Assembly: GCA_035640475.1 (NCBI GenBank)
Contig: DASQWC010000023.1
Span: forward strand, 1-64,000
DNA: 64,000 nt
Reading direction: 5' to 3'
Source: DASQWC01 sp035640475
GTDB lineage: Bacteria; Actinomycetota; JAICYB01
The position numbers and the translations under genes were made by a program. Shown piece by piece: positions 45,478 to 55,053 of the stretch (positions are counted from its first letter, which is position 1; every line of letters starts with the position of its first letter). The notes under the pieces were generated by a model. The model saw only the letters and a list, made by a program, of their open reading frames with translations. It was not told the DNA's origin and made no database searches.

Positions 45478-47082
45478 ATGAGCAGGGAGCGCCTGACACC
45501 GGCAGACGCGATGTTCTTGCACCTCGAGGACGACCACACGCACATGCACGTTGCGTCGGTGACGATCTTCGATGGCTCGGTCGACTATCAGGAAGCCCTG
45601 GACGAGATCCGCCGGCGCCTCCACCTCGTCCCTCGATTCCGGCAGAAGCTCGCGTTCGTCCCACTGGGTCTCGAGCGTCCGGTGTGGGTGGACGACCCGC
45701 ACTTCAACCTCGAGTACCACATCCGCCACACGGCGCTACCGGCGCCCGGCAGTGAGGAGCAGCTCAAGCGCTTGGCCGGCCGGGTCATGTCCCAGCAGCT
45801 TGACCGGACGAAACCGCTGTGGGAGATCTGGCTCGTCGACAAGCTCGCCGGCGACCGCTTCGCGATGATCGCCAAGACCCATCACTGCCTCGTCGACGGT
45901 GTCTCCGGCGCCGACATCACGGCGGTGCTGCTCGATCTGACGCCGGAGCCGCCCGATCTTCGAGCTGAGCCGTGGGTGCCGGAACCGGAGCCGACTCCTG
46001 CACAGCTCGTGACGGACGCGGTCCGCGAGCGGACGACGCAGCCGATGGAGATGATTCGCGGCATTCGAGCTGCGACGCGTGCTCCCCGACGCGTTCTGAA
46101 GGGCGCGACGGATTTTCTCGAAGGTATCGGCGCGCTGGCGTGGGCCGGCCTCAACCCGGCTCCCCGTTCGCCGATCAACGTGTCGATCGGCCCCCACCGT
46201 CGTGTCGAGTTCGTTCGGGCGTCCTTGGACGACTTCAAGGCCATCAAGAACGCACTCGGCGGGACGGTAAACGATGTCGTCCTCGCCGTTGTCTCCGGAT
46301 CGCTTCGCCGCTTCCTCCAGCACCGCGGCGTAGACGTGCGTGGGCTCGAGCTCAAAGCGATGGTGCCGATGTCGACTCGAACCGACGAGGAGCGCGGTGC
46401 GCTCGGCAATCGCGTCACGGCCATGGCGGCGCCGCTGCCGATCTACGAAGAGGATCCGGTCGTTCGCCTGAGCATCGTCCGAGAGGCAATGAAAGATGTG
46501 AAGTCCTCAAAGCAGGCCGTCGGGGCCGAGATGATCACCCAGCTCTCAGGCTTTGCGCCGCCGACGATCCTCGGACAAGTCGGCCGGCTTCAAGCCCAGC
46601 AGCGCTTCTTCAATGTGCTCGTGACGAACGTGCCCGGCCCCCAGTTCCCGCTGTACTCGCGAGGACACAAGCTGCTCGATCTGTTCCCGATGGCGCCGCT
46701 GTCTGCCAACCAGGCGCTCAACTTCGCGGTGATGTCCTACAATGGCCAGTTCGGATTCGGCCTCATCGCCGACTACGATGCCTTGCCCGACCTCGGAGTT
46801 ATCGCGGAGGGCCTCGAGAAATCGATCGGCGAGCTCATGCAGGCCGCGGAGGAAGCGTCGCCGCCCGAGCCGGTCGCGGCGATTGCATCCGACCCCGAAC
46901 CCGAGCCCGAACCGGAGCCGGGGCCGGAACCCGAGCCCGAGCCCGCGCCGGATCCGCAGACGCCGGAGCCGTCGAACGGGAACGGCTCGAAACAGACCGG
47001 GCAGGTTCAGATCGGACAGCCGTCCCCGCGCCGCGGTGAGATCCCGACGACGCGGCCGCAGCCGCCGCCGCCGGGAGCCTGA
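45478..47082 (+). CDS. wax ester synthase/diacylglycerol acyltransferase (WS/DGAT)
   Basis: A 534-aa acyltransferase that esterifies fatty alcohol or diacylglycerol with acyl-CoA for storage lipids. The active-site HHCLVDG (HHxxxDG) is intact, with the start RLTPADAMFLHLED and later NVPGPQFPLY (the usual NVPGP) and the ND-containing GGTVNDVVLA. A ~75-residue C-terminal tail of Pro-Glu repeats and a Gly/Asn/Pro-rich end is beyond the family length. ATG 45478 was chosen by family alignment. It links to the acyl-CoA ligase theme at the window start. Confidence 0.92.
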   Translation: MSRERLTPADAMFLHLEDDHTHMHVASVTIFDGSVDYQEALDEIRRRLHLVPRFRQKLAFVPLGLERPVWVDDPHFNLEYHIRHTALPAPGSEEQLKRLAGRVMSQQLDRTKPLWEIWLVDKLAGDRFAMIAKTHHCLVDGVSGADITAVLLDLTPEPPDLRAEPWVPEPEPTPAQLVTDAVRERTTQPMEMIRGIRAATRAPRRVLKGATDFLEGIGALAWAGLNPAPRSPINVSIGPHRRVEFVRASLDDFKAIKNALGGTVNDVVLAVVSGSLRRFLQHRGVDVRGLELKAMVPMSTRTDEERGALGNRVTAMAAPLPIYEEDPVVRLSIVREAMKDVKSSKQAVGAEMITQLSGFAPPTILGQVGRLQAQQRFFNVLVTNVPGPQFPLYSRGHKLLDLFPMAPLSANQALNFAVMSYNGQFGFGLIADYDALPDLGVIAEGLEKSIGELMQAAEEASPPEPVAAIASDPEPEPEPEPGPEPEPEPAPDPQTPEPSNGNGSKQTGQVQIGQPSPRRGEIPTTRPQPPPPGA

Positions 47083-47084
47083 TC

Positions 47085-47504
47085 GTGCAGCTCGACCTGT
47101 CGCGGCTCGTCCGGATCTTCACCGTAGCCGTCGGCGCGCTGATCACGTTCCTCGGTCTGTGGTCGTTCTTCAGCCCGCAGTCCTTCTACGATCAGCTCGC
47201 GACGTTCCCCCCGTACAACCGCCACCTGTTCCACGACGTCGGTGCGTTCCAGATCGGGATCGGCGCGGGCCTCATGCTTGCCGTCCGTGCGCGCGACGCA
47301 CTCTTGCTCGGACTCGAGGTCGGTGCGATCGCGTCGGTCGTCCACGCGATCTCGCACGTCATCGACCGGAACCTCGGAGGGCGCACGACGGACCCACTCA
47401 GCTTGTCGCTTCTTGCGCTTCTGTTCGTCGCCGCCGCCGTCCTGCGGCGGCGCGAACTCTCCTCGCGTGCAGAGCGGCGCGCCGAGGTCGTCCAGACCGA
47501 TTAG
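47085..47504 (+). CDS. four-helix membrane protein of unknown function
   Basis: A 139-aa protein with four hydrophobic helices (FTVAVGALITFLGLWSFF, VGAFQIGIGAGLMLAV, LLLGLEVGAIASVVHAI, SLSLLALLFVAAAVL) and His residues in NRHLFHD and VHAISHVID. Starts with GTG 2 bases after the WS/DGAT gene, so cotranscribed. No family recognised. Confidence 0.65.
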   Translation: MQLDLSRLVRIFTVAVGALITFLGLWSFFSPQSFYDQLATFPPYNRHLFHDVGAFQIGIGAGLMLAVRARDALLLGLEVGAIASVVHAISHVIDRNLGGRTTDPLSLSLLALLFVAAAVLRRRELSSRAERRAEVVQTD

Positions 47505-47529
47505 CGGGGGGCGCTTCGCGCCATCCGGG

Positions 47530-47880
<351 letters not shown>

Positions 47881-47887
47881 TTAGTCC

Positions 47888-49243
47888 CTACGCTCCCGCC
47901 ATCGTGTATCCGGCCTCGCCGTGTTGCGAGAGGTCGAGACCGGTCGTCTCATCCTCCTCCGTCACACGCAGGCCGATGACGGCGTTGATGATCACCAGAA
48001 TGATCAGCGACACCACCAAGGACCACACCGTCGTGATGGCCGATGCGGCCGCCTGTTGGCCCAGCAGCTTGAGACCGCCGCCGTAGACGAGCCCCTTCTG
48101 GCCCATCAGCGCCGTCTGCTCCGTGGCGAAGATGCCGGTGAGCAGCGCGCCGATGAGACCGCCGACGTAGTGCACGCCGACCACGTCGAGTGCGTCGTCG
48201 TAGTTGAAGCGGCGCTTCAGGCTCACCGCGAAGTAGCAGAGGAATCCGGCGGCGAACCCGATGATCAGGGACGACCACGGCCGCACGTAGCCCGAGGCCG
48301 GCGTGATCGCGACGAGGCCCGCCACAGCACCGGTTGCGGCGCCGACCGTGGTCGGCTTCCGGTGCTGAATCCACTCGGGGATGATCCAGCCGAACACGGC
48401 TGCGGCCGTCGCCGCGTGCGTGTTCGTGAAGGCCAGGGCGGCCAGCCCACCCGAAGCCAGCGCACTTCCCCCGTTGAACCCGAACCAACCGAACCAGAGG
48501 ATCGACGCGCCCAGGACGACGAACGGCACGTTGTGCGGGACGATCGACGAATCGCCCGGATAACCCTTGCGCCGACCGAGCACGATCGCGAACGCGAGCG
48601 CCGCGATACCGGCGTTCTGGTGAACGACGGTCCCGCCGGCAAAGTCGAGGGCGCCGAGTCCGTTCAGACCGTTCAGCATCCCGAGGCCCCACACCCAGTG
48701 CGCGACCGGGGCATAGACGACCACGACCCACAGCGCTGTGAACGCGAGATAGGCGCTGAATTTGATGCGCTCCGCGTAGGCGCCGGCGATCAGGGCCGGC
48801 GTGATGACGGCGAACATCATCTGGTAGACGCCGTAGGCCATGTGCGGGATCGTCGCGGCGAGGTCGGCGTTCGGATCGCCCCCCACGTCCTTGAACCCGA
48901 GGAAATCGAGGCCGCCGAGCCAGCCTCCGTCGCCGATGACCTTCCCGATATCCGGCCCGAACGCGAGCGTGTGACCGATGGCGACCCAGAGGACCGTGAC
49001 GATCCCGAGCGCCATGAACGAGTGCATGATCGTCCCGAGAACGTTCTTCTGCCGGACGAGACCGCCGTAGAAGAACGCCAGGCCCGGGGTCATGAACATG
49101 ACCAGGGCGGCCGAGGTCAGAATCCACGCCGTGTCGCCGGTATCCACCGGAGACTCTTGCGCCGCGAAAGCCGGAAGGGCGGTCAACGCCACGAACACGG
49201 CTCCCAGCGCTGCGATTACCCCTAGACGCCGTCCATTGCGCAT
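47888..49243 (-). CDS. amtB: ammonium transporter (copy 1)
   Basis: A 451-aa Amt/Rh channel with signal peptide (VIAALGAVFVALTALPAFAA) and eleven helices. The two pore histidines are in GGTVVHQNAGIAAL and VVGVHYVGG. It imports ammonium and is expected to be plugged by its PII partner. A GlnR-like box lies 74-90 bases upstream of the start. Convergent and divergent neighbours make it the core of the nitrogen locus. Confidence 0.94.
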   Translation of the reverse strand: MRNGRRLGVIAALGAVFVALTALPAFAAQESPVDTGDTAWILTSAALVMFMTPGLAFFYGGLVRQKNVLGTIMHSFMALGIVTVLWVAIGHTLAFGPDIGKVIGDGGWLGGLDFLGFKDVGGDPNADLAATIPHMAYGVYQMMFAVITPALIAGAYAERIKFSAYLAFTALWVVVVYAPVAHWVWGLGMLNGLNGLGALDFAGGTVVHQNAGIAALAFAIVLGRRKGYPGDSSIVPHNVPFVVLGASILWFGWFGFNGGSALASGGLAALAFTNTHAATAAAVFGWIIPEWIQHRKPTTVGAATGAVAGLVAITPASGYVRPWSSLIIGFAAGFLCYFAVSLKRRFNYDDALDVVGVHYVGGLIGALLTGIFATEQTALMGQKGLVYGGGLKLLGQQAAASAITTVWSLVVSLIILVIINAVIGLRVTEEDETTGLDLSQHGEAGYTMAGA

Positions 49244-49316
49244 CCAAGCCCCCTGTGCATCGCCGTCTGAGTCCGGGGAACCCTAGGCGAGCGGCTTTTC
49301 GGGGACGTTTCCGATT

Positions 49317-49333
49317 GTTACGCGTGCGTTAAC
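49317..49333 (-). promoter_or_regulatory. GlnR-like box upstream of amtB copy 1
   Basis: Plus-strand GTTAC-n6-GTTAAC; on the gene's strand GTTAAC-n6-GTAAC. It matches the Streptomyces-type gTnAc-n6-GaAAc pattern loosely and the mycobacterial AC-n9-AC pattern exactly when read on the minus strand. Its A/T-rich half-sites stand out in GC-rich DNA. Confidence 0.5.
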
Positions 49334-49372
49334 TGACGGGAGGAGCGTCTTGCCGACGCTCCTCCGCCAGTT
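49331..49372 (-). terminator. long hairpin between glnB copy 2 and amtB copy 1
   Basis: Perfect 11-bp stem GGAGGAGCGTC/GACGCTCCTCC (49339-49349, 49355-49365), loop TTGCC, extended outward to about 18 bp with one mismatch and one bulge. No U-run follows. It lies 26 bases past the second PII gene and probably ends or attenuates the amtB2 transcript before amtB1. Confidence 0.6.
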
Positions 49373-49397
49373 GCGTGGGGTGCAGCTCGCGGGCGGC

Positions 49398-49745
<348 letters not shown>

Positions 49746-49752
49746 CTAGGCC

Positions 49753-50145
49753 CTACTGCATTCGTGAGAGCACGAACACCAACAGCACAACGATGGGGAC
49801 GAACAGTACGAACCGCAGACCACCTTCTCGCAGCGTTCGCTTCACGCCGATCGTTGGATCTGCACCGGCGTCGGTACGTGCCCTGCGAGATCCGATCCGG
49901 CCAAAGAAGATCGCTGCGTATGACGTCCCCAAGGCAACAAGGAAAGCAACCGGTGGGGCATGCAATGCAGACAAGACGACGACCGCAACGACGAACACGA
50001 GCGGTGCGGCTATGCGCGCAACCACGTTGCGCGCATAGCCCGGGTGGGCGCTGCGTAGGTGACGCGCGCGTTCGCGCGCGCCACCTACGCGAGCTCCACA
50101 CAGCTCGCAGCGATCGGCCTCCAACCGCTCGGCTGTCTGGGCCAT
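49753..50145 (-). CDS. zinc-finger membrane protein between amtB and PII
   Basis: A 130-aa protein. The N-terminus has CELCGARVGGARERARHLRS followed by AHPGY: Cys-x2-Cys then two His, a C2H2-like zinc knuckle. Three membrane helices follow (VVARIAAPLVFVVAVVVLSAL, PVAFLVALGTSYAAIFF, FVLFVPIVVLLVFVLS). ATG follows the amtB2 stop with no gap (TAGATG) and PII copy 2 starts 13 bases later. Position suggests a role in ammonium-transport control; no family recognised. Confidence 0.7.
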   Translation of the reverse strand: MAQTAERLEADRCELCGARVGGARERARHLRSAHPGYARNVVARIAAPLVFVVAVVVLSALHAPPVAFLVALGTSYAAIFFGRIGSRRARTDAGADPTIGVKRTLREGGLRFVLFVPIVVLLVFVLSRMQ

Positions 50146-51798
50146 CTAGACCTCCCGTCCGACGCGGACGGCTCCCGTTGTCGCCATCTCGTCCAGCGCC
50201 TTGGCGATGGCCGGCGCCTCGAGGTCCGGGTAGGCGTAGACGCCCATCTCCGGAAGGTCGAGACCGATGTCCTCATCCTCGGGCTTGCTCCGGATGCCCT
50301 GGATCGCGTGCTGGAGCTTGAAGAAGATCCAGCCGACGCCACCACCGAAGACGACGATCGTCAGACAACCGATCAGCTGAGCGACCAGCTGCCCGCCGTC
50401 CCCATAGAACAGGCCCGTCACGGTGCCGTCCACCCCATTCCATCCGGCGCCGTACGTACCGTCGGCGAACAGGCCGAGCGCGATGAGGCCCCACAGACCG
50501 TTGATGCCGTGAACCGAGACAGCACCAACCGGGTCATCGATCTTCGCCCTTCGCTCGAAGAACAAGATCGACTCGATCACGAGCACGCCGGCGATCGCAC
50601 CGATCAGCAGCGCGATTCCCGGTGAGACGAACGCGCAAGGCGCAGTGATGGCAACCAACCCGGCGAGCATCCCGTTCGCGGACATGCCTGGATCGGGCTT
50701 GCCGAACCGTGACTTTCGCATCGCCCAGAGCATCGCCACGAACGCTCCGGTGGCCGACGCGAGCATCGTGTTCACAGCAACGACGGAGATCCGCAGGTCC
50801 ATCGACGAGAGCGACGAACCGGCGTTGAACCCGAACCAGCCGAAGGCGAGGATGAACGTTCCAAGGATTGCCAGCGGCAGGTTGTACGCGGGAAGCGTGT
50901 TGGGCGTGCCGTCGGCGTTGTACTTGCCCCTGCGAGGTCCGATCACCGAGGCACCGGCGAGCGCAAGCCAGCCGCCCATGCCATGAACGACCCCGGAGCC
51001 GGCGAAGTCGACATAGCCGTGCCCGAAGCCCGACTTGGAGCCGAGCTGTGACAGCCAGCCGCCGCCCCAAGCCCAGTTGCCGAAGACCGGGTAGAAGAAC
51101 ATCGAGACGACAAAGCCGTAGACGACAAAGGCTGACCACTTCCAACGCTCGGCCATAGCTCCGGTGACGATCGTCGCCGTCGTATCCATGAAGACGAGGT
51201 TGAACAGGAAGTGCGTCATCACACCGACGTCGTAGATGCCGCTAAAACCGAAGCCCTTCGTCCCCAGAATGTTCCAGCCACCGACCGTGACGGCTGTGCC
51301 GCTCAGCGCCTTGGCACCTCCGAGCAATCCGATACCGCCGTAGCTGCCGAACATGAAGGCGTAGCCCACCAGGAAGAATCCGATGATGCCGATGCCGTAA
51401 ATCATGAAATTGGTCATCAACACATGCGCAGAGTTCTTCCGCTGGCAGAAGCCTGTCTCGACGAGCGCGAAACCCGCCTGCATGAACATGACGAGGAACC
51501 CGGCGACGAGCGTCCACGTGAAGTTGATGCCGATCTTGGCCTTTCCTACCGTGTCCGCGACCTGCTGGAAGGCGTCCTGGTCGTAGTCGTCGGGCGCCTC
51601 CGTGACCGCATTTCCTTCGTCGTCGGTGACGACGTCACCCATGGTGCCGGTCATGTCGCCACACGGGTCTCCGGCGTCCGCTGCCGAAGCGATCTTGCCG
51701 CCGCACGCCTCTTGCGCATGCGCGGCCGCCCCGCCGAACAAGAGCAGCCCCCCGGCGAACAGTGCCAGCAACCAGCCGGCACAAATACGTCGGCTCAC
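50146..51798 (-). CDS. ammonium transporter (copy 2, long form)
   Basis: A 550-aa Amt-family protein with a signal peptide (WLLALFAGGLLLFGGAAAHA), an extra ~55-residue acidic extracytoplasmic segment with two Cys, then the Amt core: FMQAGFALVETGFCQRKNSA, pore His in GVVHGMGGW and VSVHGING. A ~60-residue C-terminal tail (PEDEDIGLDLPEMGVYAYPD) is longer than usual and could contact PII. The start is 198 bases from the divergent regulator. Confidence 0.92.
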   Translation of the reverse strand: MSRRICAGWLLALFAGGLLLFGGAAAHAQEACGGKIASAADAGDPCGDMTGTMGDVVTDDEGNAVTEAPDDYDQDAFQQVADTVGKAKIGINFTWTLVAGFLVMFMQAGFALVETGFCQRKNSAHVLMTNFMIYGIGIIGFFLVGYAFMFGSYGGIGLLGGAKALSGTAVTVGGWNILGTKGFGFSGIYDVGVMTHFLFNLVFMDTTATIVTGAMAERWKWSAFVVYGFVVSMFFYPVFGNWAWGGGWLSQLGSKSGFGHGYVDFAGSGVVHGMGGWLALAGASVIGPRRGKYNADGTPNTLPAYNLPLAILGTFILAFGWFGFNAGSSLSSMDLRISVVAVNTMLASATGAFVAMLWAMRKSRFGKPDPGMSANGMLAGLVAITAPCAFVSPGIALLIGAIAGVLVIESILFFERRAKIDDPVGAVSVHGINGLWGLIALGLFADGTYGAGWNGVDGTVTGLFYGDGGQLVAQLIGCLTIVVFGGGVGWIFFKLQHAIQGIRSKPEDEDIGLDLPEMGVYAYPDLEAPAIAKALDEMATTGAVRVGREV

Positions 51799-51889
51799 AT
51801 GTCACCTCCACTCGTCACACCGCATCCGCCCACCGCGGACGGGCTCGCTTGGGAAAGGTAGCGATGTGCGATTTCGTCGAAATTGCGCG

Positions 51890-51973
51890 ACGTTAACGTG
51901 GGATTGCGGACGTCTCAGCGGACAATCATCGCGGAGTTAACCCAGACGAAACACCAGCCCACCTGCGCTTAAC
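51890..51973. promoter_or_regulatory. shared control region with GlnR-like boxes (amtB2 / antiporter operon)
   Basis: Between the divergent amtB2 (start 51798) and wHTH gene (51997). Three nTTAAC elements are present: GTTAAC in the perfect 10-bp palindrome ACGTTAACGT (51890-51899), GTTAAC-n6-GAAAC (51936-51952, fits the GlnR pattern), and CTTAAC (51968-51973). Their spacings are 43 and 32 bases, near whole helical turns. No -10/-35 pair is certain. Confidence 0.5.
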
Positions 51974-51996
51974 TTTCGGGAAGTAAGGTCCGCGGC

Positions 51997-52308
51997 ATGC
52001 AAGTGAGAGTCGGCGCCGGTGATTCGCTTGCCGTCGGTCGGCTCACAATCGAGCTCGACGCGTATCGAGCTCACCTCGCAGATCGGGCTCTCGTCCTGAC
52101 GCCCGCGCAGTTCGACCTGCTCGCCTACCTCGTGCGCAACCGAGACCGCGTCGTCACTCGGGATGAGCTCGCCGTCGCCGGGCGCCTCGAGCACATGCAT
52201 TCGGTCGACGTGACACTGTCCTCGCTGCGGCGCGTCCTCGGAGCCGGATTCATCCGCAACGTGCGAAACCGCGGTTGGATCATCGAGCCCGACGCGGTGA
52301 GTTCCTGA
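51997..52308 (+). CDS. stand-alone OmpR-type winged-helix DNA-binding protein
   Basis: A 103-aa protein consisting only of a Trans_reg_C winged helix: LTIELDAYRAHLADRALVLT, PAQFDLLAYLVRNRDRVVTR, the recognition helix SVDVTLSSLRRVLG and the wing IRNVRNRGWIIE. There is no receiver domain. GlnR, the actinobacterial nitrogen regulator, carries a DNA-binding domain of this same family. It ends 2 bases before the antiporter-GlnD fusion gene, so it is in that operon, and GlnR-like boxes lie just upstream. Confidence 0.85.
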   Translation: MQVRVGAGDSLAVGRLTIELDAYRAHLADRALVLTPAQFDLLAYLVRNRDRVVTRDELAVAGRLEHMHSVDVTLSSLRRVLGAGFIRNVRNRGWIIEPDAVSS

Positions 52309-52310
52309 GT

Positions 52311-55052
52311 ATGGAAACCGGCGCGCTGCTCTTACGTCTCGCGCTTCTATTCGTCGTCGCCCGCCTCGCCGCCGAAGTCGCAGAGCGACTGCATTTTCCC
52401 GCCGTGCTCGCCGAGATCGGCGCCGGAGTTCTACTCGGTCCCTCCCTCTTCGGCTGGATCGAACCGAAGGAGCCACTGAGCTTCATTGGCGAATTGGGGG
52501 CGATCCTCCTGCTGCTCGAAGTCGGACTACATATGGATCTTGCCGACTTGGGCCGTGTGGGTCGCTCGGCCATGCAGGTCGCGTGGATCGGCATCCTCGT
52601 TCCGCTGGCCGCGGGTTTCGCGGGGATGCGAGTCCTGGGCATTGCGACGCCGGTTGCCCTCTTCCTCGCGGCCGGAATCACTGCAACGAGTGTCGGCATA
52701 ACTGCTCGCGTCTTTGCCGACATGCGCGCGCTCACGAGCACCGAGGCGCAGACCGTGCTCGGTGCAGCCATTGTGGACGACGTGCTCGGCCTCTTGATAC
52801 TCACTGTGGTTACTCGGGTTTCGTCCGGCGGCCGCATCCAATTTGCGTCGATTGCGGGCGTCACCGTTGCAGGGATCTTGTTCGTCGTGGGCGCGACGGC
52901 CCTCGGCGCGATCCTCATACCTCGTATCTTCGGGCGATTCGTCGGACGCTCTCGCATCGAGGGCACGCTGATCGGCGCGGCCGTGGCCTTCGGACTGTGC
53001 ATGGCCGGTCTTGCCGCCGCCGTGAAGCTTGCTCCCATCGTCGGAGCGTTCGTCGCCGGCGTCGCCTTGAGCCGGACCCCGCAACGCGACGAGCTGCGCC
53101 GCCGGCTCGCTCCCGTCGGTCACCTTTTCGTGCCGGTCTTCTTCCTGCTCATCGGGGCCGAGACGCACGTCCGTACGCTGGCTTCACCGCGGGTGCTCGC
53201 GGTGGCCGCGGTGCTGGCCGCTATCGCCGTCGTCGGCAAGATCGTGTCGGCGCTCGGTGTCACCCGCGGCGGTGGCGATCGCATGCTCATCGGCATCGGG
53301 ATGATTCCTCGCGGCGAAGTCGGCTTGGTGTTCGCAACTCTCGGCTTGTCGAGCGGCGTGCTGAGCGCCCCGCAGCACGCAACGTTGCTCGCCGTAGTTC
53401 TCGTGACAACGCTCGCCGCTCCGCCGTGGCTTCGCCGGCGCATCGATCGCAGCCGTCGTGAGGCCTTTGAAAGTGTCGAGGTTGCCGAGCCGCCGGACGG
53501 ATGGCTCCTCGTGACCGATGACGAGGTCGAGTTGCGTGCCGAGCCTTCTGTCGGGCTTGCACACCGCATCGCGCTGGACGCAGCGCTGTTGTGCGCACAG
53601 CGTCGCCCCGGTCCCCGAATCCTCAACTGGCTGTCCGGCGTGCCGGCGCGCACGGCGACATGGGACGCGCAACTCTCACGCCGGTTCATGGCGCTGCTGC
53701 GCGATGGCAATACCCGTTCCTGGCGCTTTCTCGAGGTCACCGGAATGCTGCAGGTACTCCTCCCCAAACTGGAAATTGCTCTCGCACGGCGCGCTCACGA
53801 TCCATTCGATCTCGATCCGGCCTCGGCACTGCGGTGGGATGAGGTCGATGAGCTCAAGCGGATCGTCTCCGACCAGGACGATCCGGCGAGCGCGCGGTGG
53901 CCGGGTGTCGACCAGGAAGCCGTCCTCTTGGCGGCACTCGCACGAAGTGCTTTCGGTCCGGACGCAGCCGCGGAGGCGAGAGCCCTCGCAACATACGTCG
54001 GCTTCAAGGACGACCGGGCGTCGCTGGTCGAGTTTCTCGTTGCCGAGCGGGATCTCTTGCCCGCCGCCGCCGCTCGCATGTCGATGGGAACCGAGGAGTC
54101 GGTGCTCGCGCTCGCCACGCACATCGGCGATCGCTCGCGCTGCGACGCCTTGTACGTCCTCGCCGCGGCCGGCGAAGAGGAGCCGACCGCGCGTAAGCGC
54201 CTCGACGAGCTGCGGGGGCTTGTTTCGTCGGCGCTTGCCTCACCGGAGCTGACGAGCGCCGGAATGGGCGTTCTTGAAGAGCGCCGGCGACAAGTCGTCG
54301 AGCTTCTTCCGCGGACGGCCAACGTCGCCGTGCAACATCTGCTCGAGGCGGCTCCGCGCCGCTACTTGCTCGGGCAAACGCCGCAAGCGATTGCCAAGCA
54401 CATCCAAATGCTCGACCCGCCTCCGACGAGAGGCGAGGTTCGAATCCGGCCGGAACCCGACCCCGAGCACGGCACATGGACGATCTTCGTTGCAGCCCTC
54501 GACCGTCCCGGCGCCCTGGCAGCAATCGCCGGCGCGCTGACCCGCTGCGAGATACCCGTCCTCGAAGCGGCGATCACGACGTGGCCGCACGGTCTTGCCG
54601 CGGATGTTTTCCGTGTGTCGGCACCCGCAACCACCGATTGGGACGCGGTTCGAAAGGCAGCGACGGAGGCGTTCGCCCATCACGGTCGCAACGGAAAGCC
54701 CGCGAGGATCCCAGGTCAGCTCGAGATCGACAATGCCGCATCGCCGTGGCACACAATCGTCGAAGTCCGGGCCGAGGACAGATCTGGTCTGCTCTATCGC
54801 GTTGCCGAAGCTTTCAGTCGTGCGGACCTGCGGATCCACCACGCAAACGTGTCCACGGTCGATGGTGTCGCCGTCGACACGTTCCTCGTGACGGACCGCG
54901 ACGGTCACAAGCTCGGGCATCGCGAACAGGGCGCCCTTCGTCTGTCATTCGAAGGGAAGCTCGGCGCACGCTGGACTCCGGCCCGGATGTGGCGCCGAGC
55001 GACGCCGCAGCCCGAGGCCACGGGCAAGCCCGGCAAGCTGCTCACCCCATAG
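52311..55052 (+). CDS. cation/proton antiporter fused to GlnD-like degenerate-HD and tandem ACT domains
   Basis: A 913-aa fusion. Residues 1-375 are a CPA2 antiporter: LHFPAVLAEIGAGVLLGPSL, ITATSVGIT and the ion-site Asp pair IVDDVLG (156-157), with about 12 helices. Residues ~400-700 align with the HD region of the GlnD encoded at 59978-62536 (LEVTGMLQVLLPKLEIA versus LEAMDLAGLLGALLHEW), but HDIGKG has become ARSAFG and the YHRYTVDRH histidines are gone, so nucleotidyl-removing activity should be lost. ACT1 spans ~722-790 (FVAALDRPGALAAIAGALTR), ACT2 ~814-880 (VEVRAEDRSGLLYRVAEAFS). The GlnD nucleotidyltransferase domain is absent. Probable role: transport of Na+ or K+ against H+, gated by an ACT ligand such as glutamine. 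Confidence 0.88.
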   Translation: METGALLLRLALLFVVARLAAEVAERLHFPAVLAEIGAGVLLGPSLFGWIEPKEPLSFIGELGAILLLLEVGLHMDLADLGRVGRSAMQVAWIGILVPLAAGFAGMRVLGIATPVALFLAAGITATSVGITARVFADMRALTSTEAQTVLGAAIVDDVLGLLILTVVTRVSSGGRIQFASIAGVTVAGILFVVGATALGAILIPRIFGRFVGRSRIEGTLIGAAVAFGLCMAGLAAAVKLAPIVGAFVAGVALSRTPQRDELRRRLAPVGHLFVPVFFLLIGAETHVRTLASPRVLAVAAVLAAIAVVGKIVSALGVTRGGGDRMLIGIGMIPRGEVGLVFATLGLSSGVLSAPQHATLLAVVLVTTLAAPPWLRRRIDRSRREAFESVEVAEPPDGWLLVTDDEVELRAEPSVGLAHRIALDAALLCAQRRPGPRILNWLSGVPARTATWDAQLSRRFMALLRDGNTRSWRFLEVTGMLQVLLPKLEIALARRAHDPFDLDPASALRWDEVDELKRIVSDQDDPASARWPGVDQEAVLLAALARSAFGPDAAAEARALATYVGFKDDRASLVEFLVAERDLLPAAAARMSMGTEESVLALATHIGDRSRCDALYVLAAAGEEEPTARKRLDELRGLVSSALASPELTSAGMGVLEERRRQVVELLPRTANVAVQHLLEAAPRRYLLGQTPQAIAKHIQMLDPPPTRGEVRIRPEPDPEHGTWTIFVAALDRPGALAAIAGALTRCEIPVLEAAITTWPHGLAADVFRVSAPATTDWDAVRKAATEAFAHHGRNGKPARIPGQLEIDNAASPWHTIVEVRAEDRSGLLYRVAEAFSRADLRIHHANVSTVDGVAVDTFLVTDRDGHKLGHREQGALRLSFEGKLGARWTPARMWRRATPQPEATGKPGKLLTP

Positions 55053-55053
55053 C

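Noticed and set aside
47888..49247. long plus- and minus-strand alternative frames across amtB copy 1
   Set aside because: Arg/Asp-rich shadows without membrane helices; the AmtB frame has signal peptide and pore histidines.
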